From Devosia ginsengisoli (GTDB lineage Bacteria > Pseudomonadota > Alphaproteobacteria > Rhizobiales > Devosiaceae): 64,000 bases of DNA. Below, in pieces: positions 1 to 10,075 of the stretch (position 1 is the stretch's first letter; each line of letters starts with the position of its first letter). A model generated the notes under the pieces. The model searched no databases, was not told the DNA's origin, and saw only the letters and a list, made by a program, of their open reading frames with translations. A program made the translations under genes and the position numbers. The stretch spans positions 2,232,001-2,296,000 of the forward strand of contig NZ_CP042304.1 of the NCBI RefSeq assembly GCF_007859655.1. The letters run 5' to 3'.

Positions 1-68
1 CTCATGCCATGCCACCGCAATTGTTGCGGTTCAGCAGTTACACTAGGCACAGGCCTGCGGCAATGTGG

Positions 69-581
69 TCAGTCGCATCCCACAAGGGTAAAGGCGTCCC
101 CGATGTCGATACCGTCCATCCACTCGGTCTGCCGGTAGTTGGAATACCACAGGCTTGCCGCCAGGTTGGGCAGGATGACCTGCTCGGGTGCCACGGCGCC
201 GGCATCGGTATCGAGGAACCGCACCTTGCCGTCATACTCGCCGTAGATGGCCGGATACTGGGTATTGTCGAGGAAGCCGCAGAATTCGACCGGCGCGCCT
301 TCCTCGGCAAATTCGGGCGGCGTGCACGGCCCCTCTATGGACCAGAGCGGCGAGCCGAAGCCATTGGGAATGCTGACCCCGCCCTGCATCTCGACGCCCG
401 AATTGGGCAATTCGAGATAGAAGGCGGCCATCTGGTTGGGCGCGGCAAACTGCGGCACCCGCTTGAAGGTCAGCCACCACGGCGCGTCCGGCTGCTTGTA
501 GCGCGCATTGGTCAGCGTGCAATCCGCGGCCTGGGCAGGAACCACCAGCAATAGTGAAGCCAGGAAAATCGACCGCCACAT
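69..581 (-). CDS. Small secreted protein of unknown function
   Basis: I do not recognise this 170-aa protein. Its first 18 residues form a clear signal peptide (basic start, hydrophobic core, cut after AQA), so it should be periplasmic or secreted. The mature part has four cysteines, enough for two disulfides, and is rich in Trp, Pro and Tyr. The ATG at 581 has a purine-rich GAGAGGGG stretch just upstream, which supports the start. It lies downstream of the sucAB terminator in the same direction as another small secreted protein. The two share size class and export but no sequence similarity that I can see. Confidence 0.75.
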   Translation of the reverse strand: MWRSIFLASLLLVVPAQAADCTLTNARYKQPDAPWWLTFKRVPQFAAPNQMAAFYLELPNSGVEMQGGVSIPNGFGSPLWSIEGPCTPPEFAEEGAPVEFCGFLDNTQYPAIYGEYDGKVRFLDTDAGAVAPEQVILPNLAASLWYSNYRQTEWMDGIDIGDAFTLVGCD

Positions 582-655
582 AATACGCCCCTCTCCAATA
601 GCGGGGACAGGTTAGCGCAATGGCGTCGGCCGCCAACCCGCATGTGGGGGTGGCG

Positions 656-1111
656 TTACTGCGCCGCGATGTCCTGGGCCTTGGCCAGGGCGTCGGGCAG
701 GCTTTTGTCGATATCGAGCGCCCCGCTATCGACCTGTTCAAGGAAGGCGCGGCAGAAGCCATCCTTGTCGCCGGCCTGATTGTAGGCGCTCATGATCTCG
801 GCGCCGCCATAGGTTTCGGCGGCCTTCTGCTGACCTTCGGCGCCCCCGCCCAGCCGCTCGATGACCCGGTTGGCCAGGTCGAGGAAACCGATATTGCGCA
901 GGTACCAGTTGTCGCTGGCGGTCTTGTAGGCGGAGTCGAGCCCGGTGGTTTCGTAGCAATGGGTGGTCATCACCGAAACGATGGCGCGCGAGCCGTGGAA
1001 GGCCATCAATTCGCCGATCAGTTCGGCATCCGCGGCATCCTGTGCGGAAGCGGGGACAAGTGTGGCGAGCCAGATGACGACGGGAAAAATCAGGGGACGC
1101 AACAGGCGCAC
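656..1111 (-). CDS. Small secreted protein of unknown function
   Basis: This 151-aa protein is not recognised. It starts with GTG at 1111, with GGAG very close upstream, and has a signal peptide ending near residue 23 (ASA-Q). The mature part is mostly helical, with two cysteines (in THCYE and GFCRAF) that could pair. It sits between the sucB terminator and another secreted protein. A 12-bp direct repeat lies just upstream, in what should be its promoter. Confidence 0.75.
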   Translation of the reverse strand: MRLLRPLIFPVVIWLATLVPASAQDAADAELIGELMAFHGSRAIVSVMTTHCYETTGLDSAYKTASDNWYLRNIGFLDLANRVIERLGGGAEGQQKAAETYGGAEIMSAYNQAGDKDGFCRAFLEQVDSGALDIDKSLPDALAKAQDIAAQ

Positions 1112-1128
1112 TACTCCGGGAAAAACGC

Positions 1129-1172
1129 GTTAGCATCTGGACCACTGACGTTAACAGACTGTTAGCATCTGG
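1129..1172. repeat. 12-bp direct repeat upstream of a small secreted-protein gene
   Basis: GTTAGCATCTGG occurs exactly at 1129-1140 and again at 1161-1172, about three helical turns apart. Between and beside them are GTTAAC and ACGCGTTA fragments. The position, 18-61 bp before the GTG at 1111, suits a regulator site, but no known regulator is recognised. Confidence 0.4.
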
Positions 1173-1212
1173 CGTCACCGACATCACGAAAACGCTAGCG
1201 AACGCGTTAACG

Positions 1213-1236
1213 AAAAGGGCCCGCCGAAGCGGGCCC
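1213..1236 (-). terminator. Rho-independent terminator of the suc operon
   Basis: Read on the minus strand this is an 8-bp perfect GC stem (GGGCCCGC/GCGGGCCC, arms 1217-1224 and 1229-1236) closed by a stable TTCG tetraloop and followed by TTTT. It lies 27 bp past the sucB stop and ends the sucAB transcript. Confidence 0.85.
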
Positions 1237-1262
1237 TCAAACTGTCATCGCTTTGCGGCGAA

Positions 1263-2543
1263 CTAGAGGTCGAGCACCAGGCGTTCCGGCGCTTCGAGGC
1301 TTTCCTTGACGCGGACCAGGAAGGTCACGGCTTCCTTGCCGTCGACGATCCGGTGATCGTAGGAGAGGGCAAGATACATCATCGGGCGGATGACAATCTG
1401 GCCACCGACCACGACCGGCCGTTCCTGGATCTTGTGCATGCCAAGAATACCAGACTGCGGCGCGTTGAGGATAGGTGTCGACATCAGCGAGCCGTAGACG
1501 CCACCATTGGAGATGGTGAAGGTGCCACCCTGCATGTCAGCCATGGAGAGCTGGCCGTCGCGGGCCTTCTTGCCCAGCGCGTTGATCGACTTCTCGATAT
1601 CGGCAATCGACATCTGGTCGGCATTGCGCACCACCGGGACCACGAGGCCCTTGTCGGTACCCACAGCCACGCCGATATGGGCATACTGCTTGTAGACCAG
1701 GTCATCGCCGTCGATTTCGGCATTGACCGAGGGGATCTCCTTGAGCGCGTGCACCACGGCCTTGGTGAAGAAGCCCATGAAGCCCAGCTTGACACCATGC
1801 TTCTTCTCGAACAGCTCCTTGTAGGACGCGCGCAGGTCCATCACCGGCTTCATGTCCACCTCGTTGAAGGTGGTCAGCATGGCGGCAGTGTTCTGCGCAT
1901 CCTTGAGGCGGCGGGCGATGGTCTGGCGCAGGCGAGTCATACGGACCCGCTCTTCGCGGGCGGCATCGTCTGCGGCAACCGGGGCACGCGGAGCGGCCGG
2001 GGCCTTGGCCTCGACAGGCTTGGCGGCGGGAGCGGCAGCAGGAGCCGCCTCGGCCACAACAGGAGCCGGCTTGCTGGCAGCAGCCACCACATCTTCCTTA
2101 AGCACCTGGCCGCGCTTGCCCGAACCCTCGATGTCAGAGCCGTTGAGGCCGGTCTCGTTGAGCATTTTCTGCGCGGATGGCGCCGGCGGCATGGACGTAC
2201 CGCCAGAGGGTTTGACCGGCTCGGGGCCGGCAGCATTGGCGGCAGGCACTTCGGCCTTGGCGGGCGCGGCAGCGGCAGGGGCCGGTGCGGCGGCAGCGCC
2301 GGCCCCTGCCCCGCCGATGGCGCCGAGCAGCGCGCCCACATCCACCGTCTCGCCCGGCTGGACGGCAATGGCTTCGAGCACGCCGGCGGCCGGCGCGGGC
2401 ACTTCGATGGTCACCTTGTCGGTTTCCAGCTCGACAATGGGCTCGTCGGCGGCGACGGTGTCGCCCACCTTCTTGAACCACTGACCGATGGTCGCTTCGG
2501 TGACGCTTTCGCCCAGCGTCGGCACGCGGATTTCAGTCGACAT
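1263..2543 (-). CDS. sucB: Dihydrolipoyllysine succinyltransferase, E2 of 2-oxoglutarate dehydrogenase
   Basis: This is E2 of the 2-oxoglutarate dehydrogenase complex, which moves the succinyl group from E1 to CoA in the TCA cycle. Its 426 aa show one lipoyl domain at the N-terminus with the lipoyl-lysine motif ETDKV (K43), an Ala/Pro-rich flexible linker, a peripheral-subunit-binding domain near residues 120-155, a second linker, and a C-terminal catalytic domain with the active-site motif SYDHRIVDG (His about 397). It starts 12 bp downstream of sucA and is the last gene before the terminator. No E3 (lpd) gene follows in the window. Confidence 0.97.
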   Translation of the reverse strand: MSTEIRVPTLGESVTEATIGQWFKKVGDTVAADEPIVELETDKVTIEVPAPAAGVLEAIAVQPGETVDVGALLGAIGGAGAGAAAAPAPAAAAPAKAEVPAANAAGPEPVKPSGGTSMPPAPSAQKMLNETGLNGSDIEGSGKRGQVLKEDVVAAASKPAPVVAEAAPAAAPAAKPVEAKAPAAPRAPVAADDAAREERVRMTRLRQTIARRLKDAQNTAAMLTTFNEVDMKPVMDLRASYKELFEKKHGVKLGFMGFFTKAVVHALKEIPSVNAEIDGDDLVYKQYAHIGVAVGTDKGLVVPVVRNADQMSIADIEKSINALGKKARDGQLSMADMQGGTFTISNGGVYGSLMSTPILNAPQSGILGMHKIQERPVVVGGQIVIRPMMYLALSYDHRIVDGKEAVTFLVRVKESLEAPERLVLDL

Positions 2544-2555
2544 TGGCTTGTCCTT

Positions 2556-5500
2556 TTATTGGCCGAGGGCTTCGTCGAGGAAGGCCTGCAATTGGGCTAG
2601 ATGGGTCCGCATCAGACCCGTGGCAGTGGAAGCGGAGGCCGGGCGGCCGGTATAGCGCACGCGCTGGCCGGTCCGTCCCATCTGGTCGAACACCCATTCA
2701 ACATAGGGCTGAATGAACGCCCAGGCACCCATATTCTTGGGCTCTTCCTGGCACCAGATGATCTCGGCATTCTTGAATCGGCTCAACAGGTCGAGCAGGG
2801 CCTTGGCCGGGAACGGATAGAGCTGCTCGATGCGCAGTAGATAGACATCGTCGATGCCCTTCTTCTCGCGATCTTCCAGGAGGTCATAGTAGACCTTGCC
2901 GGTGCAGAGCACGACGCGGCGGATATTGTCGTCCGCAGCCAGCTTGATCGTGGTCTTGGGCACGCCCGGCGCCTCGGCATCGTCCCACAACAGGCGATGG
3001 AAGCAGGAATCCGGCCCCATTTCAGCCAAGCCCGACGTGGCCCGCTTGTGGCGCAAGAGGCTCTTGGGCGTCATCAGGATCAGCGGCTTGCGGAAGTCGC
3101 GTTCCATCTGGCGGCGCAGCACGTGGAAGTAGTTGGCCGGCGTCGTGCAGTTGGCGACCTGCATATTGTCTTCGGCGCAAAGCTGCAGGAAGCGCTCGGG
3201 ACGGGCCGACGAGTGTTCCGGCCCCTGCCCTTCATAGCCATGCGGCAACAGCATCACCAGGCCCGACATGCGGAACCACTTGCGCTCGCCCGAAGAGATG
3301 AACTGGTCGATCACCACCTGCGCGCCATTCACGAAATCGCCGAACTGGGCTTCCCAGATGGTCAGCGCCCTGGGTTCGGCGAGCGAATAGCCGTATTCGA
3401 AACCGAGCACGGCCTCTTCCGAAAGCATCGAATTGATGACCTCGAAACGGCTCTGCTCGGGATCGAGATTGTTGAGTGGCGTATAGGTCTTGTTGTCGAC
3501 CTGCTGGTCGTTGAGCACCGAATGGCGCTGGCTGAACGTGCCGCGCTCGACGTCCTGGCCGCTGAGGCGGACCGGATGACCATCGGTCACCAGCGTACCG
3601 AAGGCCAGGGCCTCGGCCGTGGCCCAGTCGATGCCCTCGCCGGATTCAATCGCCGCCAGGCGATTGTCCATGAAGCGCTTGACCGTCTTGTGGACGTTGA
3701 AGCCTTCGGGAATGCGCGTGAGCGCCGTGCCGATGCCGGTCAGGCGGTCGATCTCGACGCCGGTCTGGCCGCGACGCGGGCCTTCCTGCTCGGCCTGCTT
3801 GAAATCCTTCCAGGCGCCATCGAGCCAGTCGGCCTTGTTCGGACGATAGTCCTGCCCGGCCTCGAACTCGCTTTCCAGATGCGCGCGCCAGCCGGCCTTG
3901 AGCTTTTCGACTTCTTCGGCCGTCAGCAGCCCTTCGGCCACCAGCTTTTCCGAATAGAGCTCGAGCGTGGACTTGTGGCTGCGGATGCGGGAATACATCA
4001 GCGGCTGGGTGAAGCTGGGCTCGTCGCCTTCATTGTGGCCGAAGCGGCGATAGCAGAACATGTCGATGACGACGGGCTTGCCGAACTTCTGCCGGTACTC
4101 CACCGCCACCTTGGCCGCGAAGACCACGGCTTCCGGATCATCGCCGTTGACGTGGAAAACCGGTGCCTCGATCATCTTGGCAACATCGGTCGGATAGGGC
4201 GAAGAGCGCGAATACATCGGGCTCGTGGTGAAGCCGATCTGGTTGTTGATGACGAAGTGGATCGAGCCACCCGTACGATGCCCCTTGAGGCCACTCAGCC
4301 CCAGGCATTCGGCAATGACGCCCTGCCCGGCAAAGGCCGCATCGCCATGGATCAGCAGCGGCAGCACGGTGGAGCGGTCAGGCTTGCCATCGACCGCGAT
4401 ATTGATCAGCTTGCCATCGGGCGCGATATGCTGGTCCTGCTTGGCGCGGGCCTTGCCCAGCACCACCGGATCGACGATTTCCAGATGCGACGGGTTCGCC
4501 GTCAGCGACAGATGAACCTTCTTGCCGTCGAATTCGCGGTCGGAGGACGCACCGAGGTGGTACTTCACGTCGCCCGAACCCTCGACGTCGTCAGGGTAGA
4601 AGGCGCCGCCCTTGAATTCGTGGAACAGGGCGCGATGCGGCTTCTGCATCACCTGGGTCAGCACGTTCAGGCGACCGCGGTGGGCCATGCCCAGCACGAT
4701 GTCCTTGATACCCAGGGCACCGCCGCGCTTGATGATCTGCTCGAGCGCCGGAATGGTGGATTCACCGCCATCGAGGCCGAAGCGCTTGGTGCCGGTATAC
4801 TTGACGTCGATATACTTCTCGAAGCCTTCGGCCTCGATCAGCTTGGCCAGGATCGCCTTCTTGCCTTCGGCGGTGAAGGTGATTTCCTTGTCCGGGCCCT
4901 CGATGCGTTCCTGAATCCACTGCTTGGCTTCAGGATCGGAGATATGCATGAACTCGATGCCGACAGTGCCGCAATACGTGCGCTGCAGGATCGCCAGCAT
5001 TTCCGGAATGGTCGCGTATTCGAGACCCAGATAGTTGTCGATGAAGATCTTGCGGCTGAAATCGGCCTCGGTGAAGCCATAGCTGGCCGGATCGAGCTCG
5101 GGGGCCGGCTCTTCTTCCATCAGCTTCAACGGATCGAGATCGGCATGCAGGTGGCCGCGCATGCGATAGGCACGGATCATCATGATGGCGCGGATCGAAT
5201 CGCGCGTGGCCTGCAGCACATCGGCGACCGACGACTTGGCGACGCCCAGAGCCTCGGCCTTCTTGGCCACGGCCTTTTCGGTCTTGATGGCGATTTCGCC
5301 CCAATTGCCGTCCAGCGCGCTGACCAGTTCGCCATTGGCGGTCTGCGGCCAGTCCTTGCGGCTCCAGCTCGGCCCTTCGGCATTCTGCTGGGCCACCCCT
5401 TCGCCATCGTCGAGCTTGGAAAAGAAACTCTTCCACGTCTCGTCGACACTGCCAGGGTCGGTCTTGTAGCGGGAATAGAGTTGTTCGATGTAGTCGGCGT

Positions 5501-5558
5501 TCCCACCATAGAGGAACGAAGTCAGCAAGAACGTGTCGTTCTTTTCCTGTCGTGTCAT
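2556..5558 (-). CDS. sucA: 2-oxoglutarate dehydrogenase E1 component
   Basis: This thiamine-diphosphate enzyme decarboxylates 2-oxoglutarate and passes the succinyl group to SucB. I place the start at the ATG at 5558 (MTRQEKND), giving 1000 aa, close to the family's usual length. The frame is open to an upstream ATG at 5624, but those 22 extra residues do not look like the family. After the N-terminal segment (LYGGNADYIEQLY) come the thiamine-binding core with HGDAAFAGQG and NNQIGFTTS, and the transketolase-like C-terminal half (GYSLAEPRALTIWEAQFGDF). It lies downstream of sucD across a 433-bp gap that holds a repeat and an inverted repeat. Confidence 0.97.
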   Translation of the reverse strand: MTRQEKNDTFLLTSFLYGGNADYIEQLYSRYKTDPGSVDETWKSFFSKLDDGEGVAQQNAEGPSWSRKDWPQTANGELVSALDGNWGEIAIKTEKAVAKKAEALGVAKSSVADVLQATRDSIRAIMMIRAYRMRGHLHADLDPLKLMEEEPAPELDPASYGFTEADFSRKIFIDNYLGLEYATIPEMLAILQRTYCGTVGIEFMHISDPEAKQWIQERIEGPDKEITFTAEGKKAILAKLIEAEGFEKYIDVKYTGTKRFGLDGGESTIPALEQIIKRGGALGIKDIVLGMAHRGRLNVLTQVMQKPHRALFHEFKGGAFYPDDVEGSGDVKYHLGASSDREFDGKKVHLSLTANPSHLEIVDPVVLGKARAKQDQHIAPDGKLINIAVDGKPDRSTVLPLLIHGDAAFAGQGVIAECLGLSGLKGHRTGGSIHFVINNQIGFTTSPMYSRSSPYPTDVAKMIEAPVFHVNGDDPEAVVFAAKVAVEYRQKFGKPVVIDMFCYRRFGHNEGDEPSFTQPLMYSRIRSHKSTLELYSEKLVAEGLLTAEEVEKLKAGWRAHLESEFEAGQDYRPNKADWLDGAWKDFKQAEQEGPRRGQTGVEIDRLTGIGTALTRIPEGFNVHKTVKRFMDNRLAAIESGEGIDWATAEALAFGTLVTDGHPVRLSGQDVERGTFSQRHSVLNDQQVDNKTYTPLNNLDPEQSRFEVINSMLSEEAVLGFEYGYSLAEPRALTIWEAQFGDFVNGAQVVIDQFISSGERKWFRMSGLVMLLPHGYEGQGPEHSSARPERFLQLCAEDNMQVANCTTPANYFHVLRRQMERDFRKPLILMTPKSLLRHKRATSGLAEMGPDSCFHRLLWDDAEAPGVPKTTIKLAADDNIRRVVLCTGKVYYDLLEDREKKGIDDVYLLRIEQLYPFPAKALLDLLSRFKNAEIIWCQEEPKNMGAWAFIQPYVEWVFDQMGRTGQRVRYTGRPASASTATGLMRTHLAQLQAFLDEALGQ

Positions 5559-5626
5559 CGCTTTTTCATGCGAGGCCCACGCCCCGCCATCCTTCTCAAC
5601 GAACCGGCCACCGGCCGGTTTCATGG

Positions 5627-5655
5627 GCGGTCAAAGTTTCGGGGATATTGACCGC
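5627..5655. promoter_or_regulatory. Inverted repeat in the sucA leader
   Basis: GCGGTCAA at 5627-5634 is mirrored exactly by TTGACCGC at 5648-5655, with 13 bp between. It lies 69-97 bp upstream of the sucA ATG at 5558. It could be an operator for a dimeric regulator or a leader hairpin. The regulator is unknown. Confidence 0.45.
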
Positions 5656-5799
5656 TTTTCCTTTGTATCTTGTTAAGACTTGCGGCGCTGTTTGGCGCCG
5701 CGGCTCACTTGATTGTGTACCCACCGCAGACATTGAACGGGTAGCACCGTTCTGTGTCCGAAGCGCGACCGACATTGGTCGCATCCGGCACGCTTAGAT

Positions 5800-5980
5800 A
5801 CCCCCTCCCTAGCTGCGCCAGGGCCTCGCGGCCCGGCTTCGCTACCCTCCCCCTCAAGGGGGAGGGTGGAGGCGGTGGGCACGGCAAGCGAATGCCACGT
5901 CCACCACTGTCACCCTCCCCCTTGAGGGGAGGGTATCGGAGCTAGGCCCACCGGGCCGTAGCGCAGATAGGGAGGGGGTG
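5800..5980. repeat. Intergenic palindromic repeat, type A (between sucD and sucA)
   Basis: This accounts for most of the 433-bp gap between the sucA start and the sucD stop. The outer ends, CCCCCTCCCTAGCTGCGC and GCGCAGATAGGGAGGGGG, are near-mirror images. Inside are two copies of the CCCTCCCCCTCAAGGGGGAGG-type palindrome in opposite orientation. A very similar element lies at 47949-48129. It is non-coding. The rest of the gap (5559-5799) holds the sucA leader inverted repeat and no gene that I can support. Confidence 0.8.
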
Positions 5981-5991
5981 ACCTGACAATC

Positions 5992-6896
5992 TCACCCCTT
6001 CAGCACTTCCGCCAGCGTCGCGCCGATGCGGGCCGGCGAGGCCGAGACGCGAATCCCTGCCGCTTCCATTGCCGCGATCTTTTCCTCGGCGCCGCCCTTA
6101 CCGCCGGAAATTACGGCGCCAGCATGGCCCATGGTGCGGCCCGGAGGGGCCGTGCGCCCGGCGATGAAACCGGCCATCGGCTTCTTGCGGCCGCGCCTGG
6201 CCTCGTCGATCAGGAACTGGGCAGCATCTTCTTCGGCCGAACCGCCGATTTCGCCGATCATGATGATCGACTTGGTGGCTTCGTCGGCAAGGAACATTTC
6301 GAGCATGTCGATGAACTCGGTACCCTTGACCGGATCGCCGCCGATACCGACGGCAGTGGTCTGGCCGAGGCCTTCATTGGTGGTCTGGAACACTGCTTCA
6401 TAGGTAAGCGTGCCCGAGCGGGAAACAATGCCCACGCTTCCCTTGGAGAAGATGGAGCCCGGCATGATGCCGATCTTGCATTCTTCCGGCGTCAGCACGC
6501 CCGGGCAGTTCGGCCCGATCAGCCGCGACTTCGACTTGTCGAGCTTGGCCTTAACCCGCACCATGTCGAGCACAGGCACGCCTTCGGTGATGCAGACGAT
6601 GAGCGGAATTTCCGCATCGATCGCTTCCTCGATGGCCGCAGCGGCGCCAGCGGGGGAACATAGATCACCGAGGCATTGGCGCCGGTGCGCTCCTTGCCTT
6701 CGGCCACCGAGGCAAAGATCGGAAGCTCCGTCCCATCCACGCCGGAGGACCAGGTCTCGCCACCCTTCTTGGGGTGGGTGCCACCGACCATCTTGGTGCC
6801 GAAGTAAGCCAGCGCCTGCTCGGTATGGAACGTGCCGGTCTTGCCGGTCAGGCCCTGTACGAGAACGCGGGTGTCTTTGTTGACGAGAATGGACAT
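5992..6896 (-). CDS. sucD: Succinyl-CoA synthetase alpha subunit (frameshifted as sequenced)
   Basis: SucD is the CoA-binding, phosphohistidine subunit of succinyl-CoA synthetase. The N-terminal part (start at 6896, [21 protein letters not shown]) runs to SVIYVPP in one frame. The rest, from about [12 protein letters not shown] through [11 protein letters not shown] to the C-terminus, is in another frame. The active-site motif [13 protein letters not shown] is intact. Adding one G to the G5 run at 6652-6656 joins the frames into a normal 301-aa protein with no residues lost. The gene lies between the inserted secreted-protein gene and sucA. A sequencing error is the simplest explanation, since SucD is central to the TCA cycle and both halves look under selection. 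Confidence 0.9.
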
Positions 6897-6959
6897 CTAT
6901 TTCTCTTTCGTCTCTGGGCGCGCGGCGCCATTCGCCTGCCGGGGCAAGGCGCCGTTGAA

Positions 6960-7487
6960 CTAGTCGGCCGTTTCGGCCTTGGGGGTGATGATGGATAGCT
7001 GGATCACGAAGGTATTCTGGGCCAGGTGGGTCAGCAGCAGCCGGTTCTTGTCATCCGTACCGGCGAGGCTGGCAAAGATGCCGTCGCCATTCTGGATCGA
7101 CTCGCCTTCGTAGCGGTCCAGGTTCTGAATGGCCTGCACCTGGCCATCGGCATTGCCGGTGACATCGCTGACATCGACACGGCAATAGCCGAAGGTGAGG
7201 TTGGGATAGCTTTCGATCAGCGCGAACATGGTGGCGTAGCCGATGCCCGGCAAATCCTTGCTGCCCGAATAGGAGCGCACATAGGGGCTTTCCCCGCCAT
7301 CGTCATAGGCATCCCAGCCCTTTTCGATGGCCGCTTCCACCGCCAGCACGTCGCCGGCAGCAAAGGTCTCGCACATTTCGAGCGCCGCAACACTCTGCGG
7401 CACGGCGCCCGGCTTGGTCTTGCCCTGCGCCGCCACCGGGGTGACGCAGAGGGCAAGAACAGCGATGGCGGCGAGACCGGCGCGCAT
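6960..7487 (-). CDS. Secreted protein of unknown function inserted between sucC and sucD
   Basis: This 175-aa protein starts at the ATG at 7487, only 4 bp after the sucC stop, and is followed by sucD. A longer upstream frame overlaps sucC and gives no sensible sequence. Residues 1-20 are a signal peptide ending in VAA-Q. The mature part has two cysteines ([12 protein letters not shown]), so it is probably periplasmic. It is organised like the other small secreted proteins at 69-581 and 656-1111, with similar length and an N-terminal signal. I recognise no family. Its place inside a cytoplasmic enzyme operon suggests co-transcription with the TCA genes, not a shared reaction. Confidence 0.8.
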   Translation of the reverse strand: MRAGLAAIAVLALCVTPVAAQGKTKPGAVPQSVAALEMCETFAAGDVLAVEAAIEKGWDAYDDGGESPYVRSYSGSKDLPGIGYATMFALIESYPNLTFGYCRVDVSDVTGNADGQVQAIQNLDRYEGESIQNGDGIFASLAGTDDKNRLLLTHLAQNTFVIQLSIITPKAETAD

Positions 7488-7491
7488 CGCG

Positions 7492-8685
7492 CTAGCCCTG
7501 CACCGCCTTGACGATCTTCTGGGCGGCATCGTCGAGGTCGTCGGCCGAGATGACGTTGAGGCCGGACTGATTGAGGATGGCCTTGCCTTCCTTGACATTG
7601 GTGCCTTCGAGGCGAACCACCAGCGGCACTTGCAGGCCCACTTCCTTGACCGCGGCAATCACGCCCTCGGCGATGACGTCGCAGCGCATGATGCCGCCGA
7701 AAATGTTGACCAGGATGCCCTTCACCGCCGGATCGGCCGTGATGATCTTGAACGCGGCTGTGACCTTTTCCTTGGAGGCGCCACCGCCCACGTCGAGGAA
7801 GTTGGCCGGCTCGGCGCCATAGAGCTTGATGATGTCCATGGTGGACATGGCAAGACCCGCGCCATTGACCATGCAGCCGATATTGCCGTCGAGCGCCACA
7901 TAGGCGAGATCGAACTTGCTGGCCTCGATTTCCTTGGCGTCTTCCTCGGAGAGGTCGCGCAGGCCCTTGAGCTCGTCATGGCGGAAAGCGGCATTGTTGT
8001 CGAAGCTGACCTTGGCGTCGAGCACGCGCAGATGCCCGTCGGTCATCACGATCAGCGGGTTCACTTCCAACAGGCTCATGTCGGTTTCGGTGAACGCCTT
8101 GTAGAGGATGGGGAACAGCTTGGCGGCATCGACCTTGGCATCGCCGTCGAGCTTGAGGGCCATCACGATCTCATCGACATTGGCGGCGGTGACGCCGGCC
8201 ATCGGATCGATATCGACCGCAATGATCTTTTCGGGCGTGTCATGCGCAACGGCCTCGATATCCATGCCGCCTTCGGTGGAGACGACGAAGGAGACGCGGC
8301 CGGTGGTGCGATCGACCAGCAGCGAGCAATAGAGCTCGCGGGCGATATCGGCGCCGTCTTCGATATAGAGGCGGTTGACCTGCTTGCCGGCCTCGCCGGT
8401 CTGCTTGGTTACCAGCGTATTGCCCAGCATTTCCTTGGCATTGGTCACCACGTCCGCGATGGACTTGGCGAGGCGCACGCCGCCCTTGGCGTCGGGACCC
8501 AGTTCCTTGAACTTGCCCTTGCCACGCCCGCCGGCATGGATCTGGCTCTTGACCACATAGAGCGGGCCGGGCAGCGATTTCGCCGCCGCTTCGGCTTCAT
8601 CCGCAGAAAAGATCGCGACGCCTGCCGCAACCGGCGCGCCATACGACTTCAGCAGCTCTTTGGCCTGATGTTCATGGATATTCAT
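7492..8685 (-). CDS. sucC: Succinyl-CoA synthetase beta subunit
   Basis: SucC is the nucleotide-binding subunit that pairs with SucD to make ATP or GTP and succinate from succinyl-CoA. At 397 aa it has the usual family length. It starts with the conserved [12 protein letters not shown], has an ATP-grasp domain ([14 protein letters not shown]) and ends with the ligase domain ([18 protein letters not shown]). It lies 135 bp downstream of mdh, the gap being filled by a palindromic repeat. Confidence 0.97.
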   Translation of the reverse strand: MNIHEHQAKELLKSYGAPVAAGVAIFSADEAEAAAKSLPGPLYVVKSQIHAGGRGKGKFKELGPDAKGGVRLAKSIADVVTNAKEMLGNTLVTKQTGEAGKQVNRLYIEDGADIARELYCSLLVDRTTGRVSFVVSTEGGMDIEAVAHDTPEKIIAVDIDPMAGVTAANVDEIVMALKLDGDAKVDAAKLFPILYKAFTETDMSLLEVNPLIVMTDGHLRVLDAKVSFDNNAAFRHDELKGLRDLSEEDAKEIEASKFDLAYVALDGNIGCMVNGAGLAMSTMDIIKLYGAEPANFLDVGGGASKEKVTAAFKIITADPAVKGILVNIFGGIMRCDVIAEGVIAAVKEVGLQVPLVVRLEGTNVKEGKAILNQSGLNVISADDLDDAAQKIVKAVQG

Positions 8686-8737
8686 GTCTGGTCCCCTTGG
8701 ATGGGTATGCGCTGCACCGACAACACCCTATCACCGG

Positions 8738-8809
8738 GTCATTCCCGCGAAAGCGGGAACCTCTGTTTGCGGCGCAAGAAACGGAGGTCCCCGCTTTCGC
8801 GGGGATGAC
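8738..8809. repeat. Intergenic palindromic repeat, type C
   Basis: Two imperfectly mirrored arms of about 31 bp (8738-8768 and 8779-8809) are built on GTCATTCCCGCGAAAGCGGG and its complement, with the hexamer CGCGAA/TTCGCG forming a second small hairpin in each arm. It fills the mdh-sucC gap. The same element occurs at 33347-33423. Confidence 0.85.
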
Positions 8810-8820
8810 TCCGCGGTTTG

Positions 8821-9789
<969 letters not shown>

Positions 9790-9904
9790 TCATCCCAGAC
9801 TGCGTTGAATTGGCGCACGTCTTAACCCCGTCGATCATGAGGGGCAAGTGAACCGTTCGTCTAAACGGGATTTAGGCCCTTGCTGATGGGCGAAGGGGGC
9901 GTGC

Positions 9905-10075
9905 CGGATGGGCACCTCTTCCCTTCTCCCCTTGAGGGAGAAGGTGCCCGAAGGGCGCATGAGGGGTATCGAGCTATCCAAGGACATTGAAGCATAGGCG
10001 AGCGCAAGACCCCTCACCCGGTTTTCCGCTGAACGCGGAAAACCACCCTTCCCTCAAGGGGAGAGGGGAGGCTCA
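9905..10075. repeat. Intergenic palindromic repeat, type B (mdh-zapE gap)
   Basis: An arm with CTTCTCCCCTTGAGGGAGAAG followed by GGTGCCCGAAGGGCGCATGAGGGG is answered downstream by CCCCTCACCC, a GTTTTCCGCTGAACGCGGAAAAC palindrome and CCCTCAAGGGGAGAGG. It fills most of the gap between mdh and zapE. Copies are at 18268-18426 and 50329-50478. Confidence 0.8.

Noticed and set aside
2997..5651. An 884-codon open frame antisense to sucA
   Set aside because: It lies entirely opposite a well-conserved gene. Long antisense frames are common in high-GC DNA, and its sequence has no recognisable domain.
5800..5980. Possible CRISPR or tandem array from repeated GC-rich words
   Set aside because: The words are inverted, not regularly spaced direct repeats, and there are no spacers or cas genes.
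7488..7658. 57-residue extension of the protein between sucC and sucD
   Set aside because: It overlaps the sucC coding sequence, and the signal peptide begins at the ATG at 7487.
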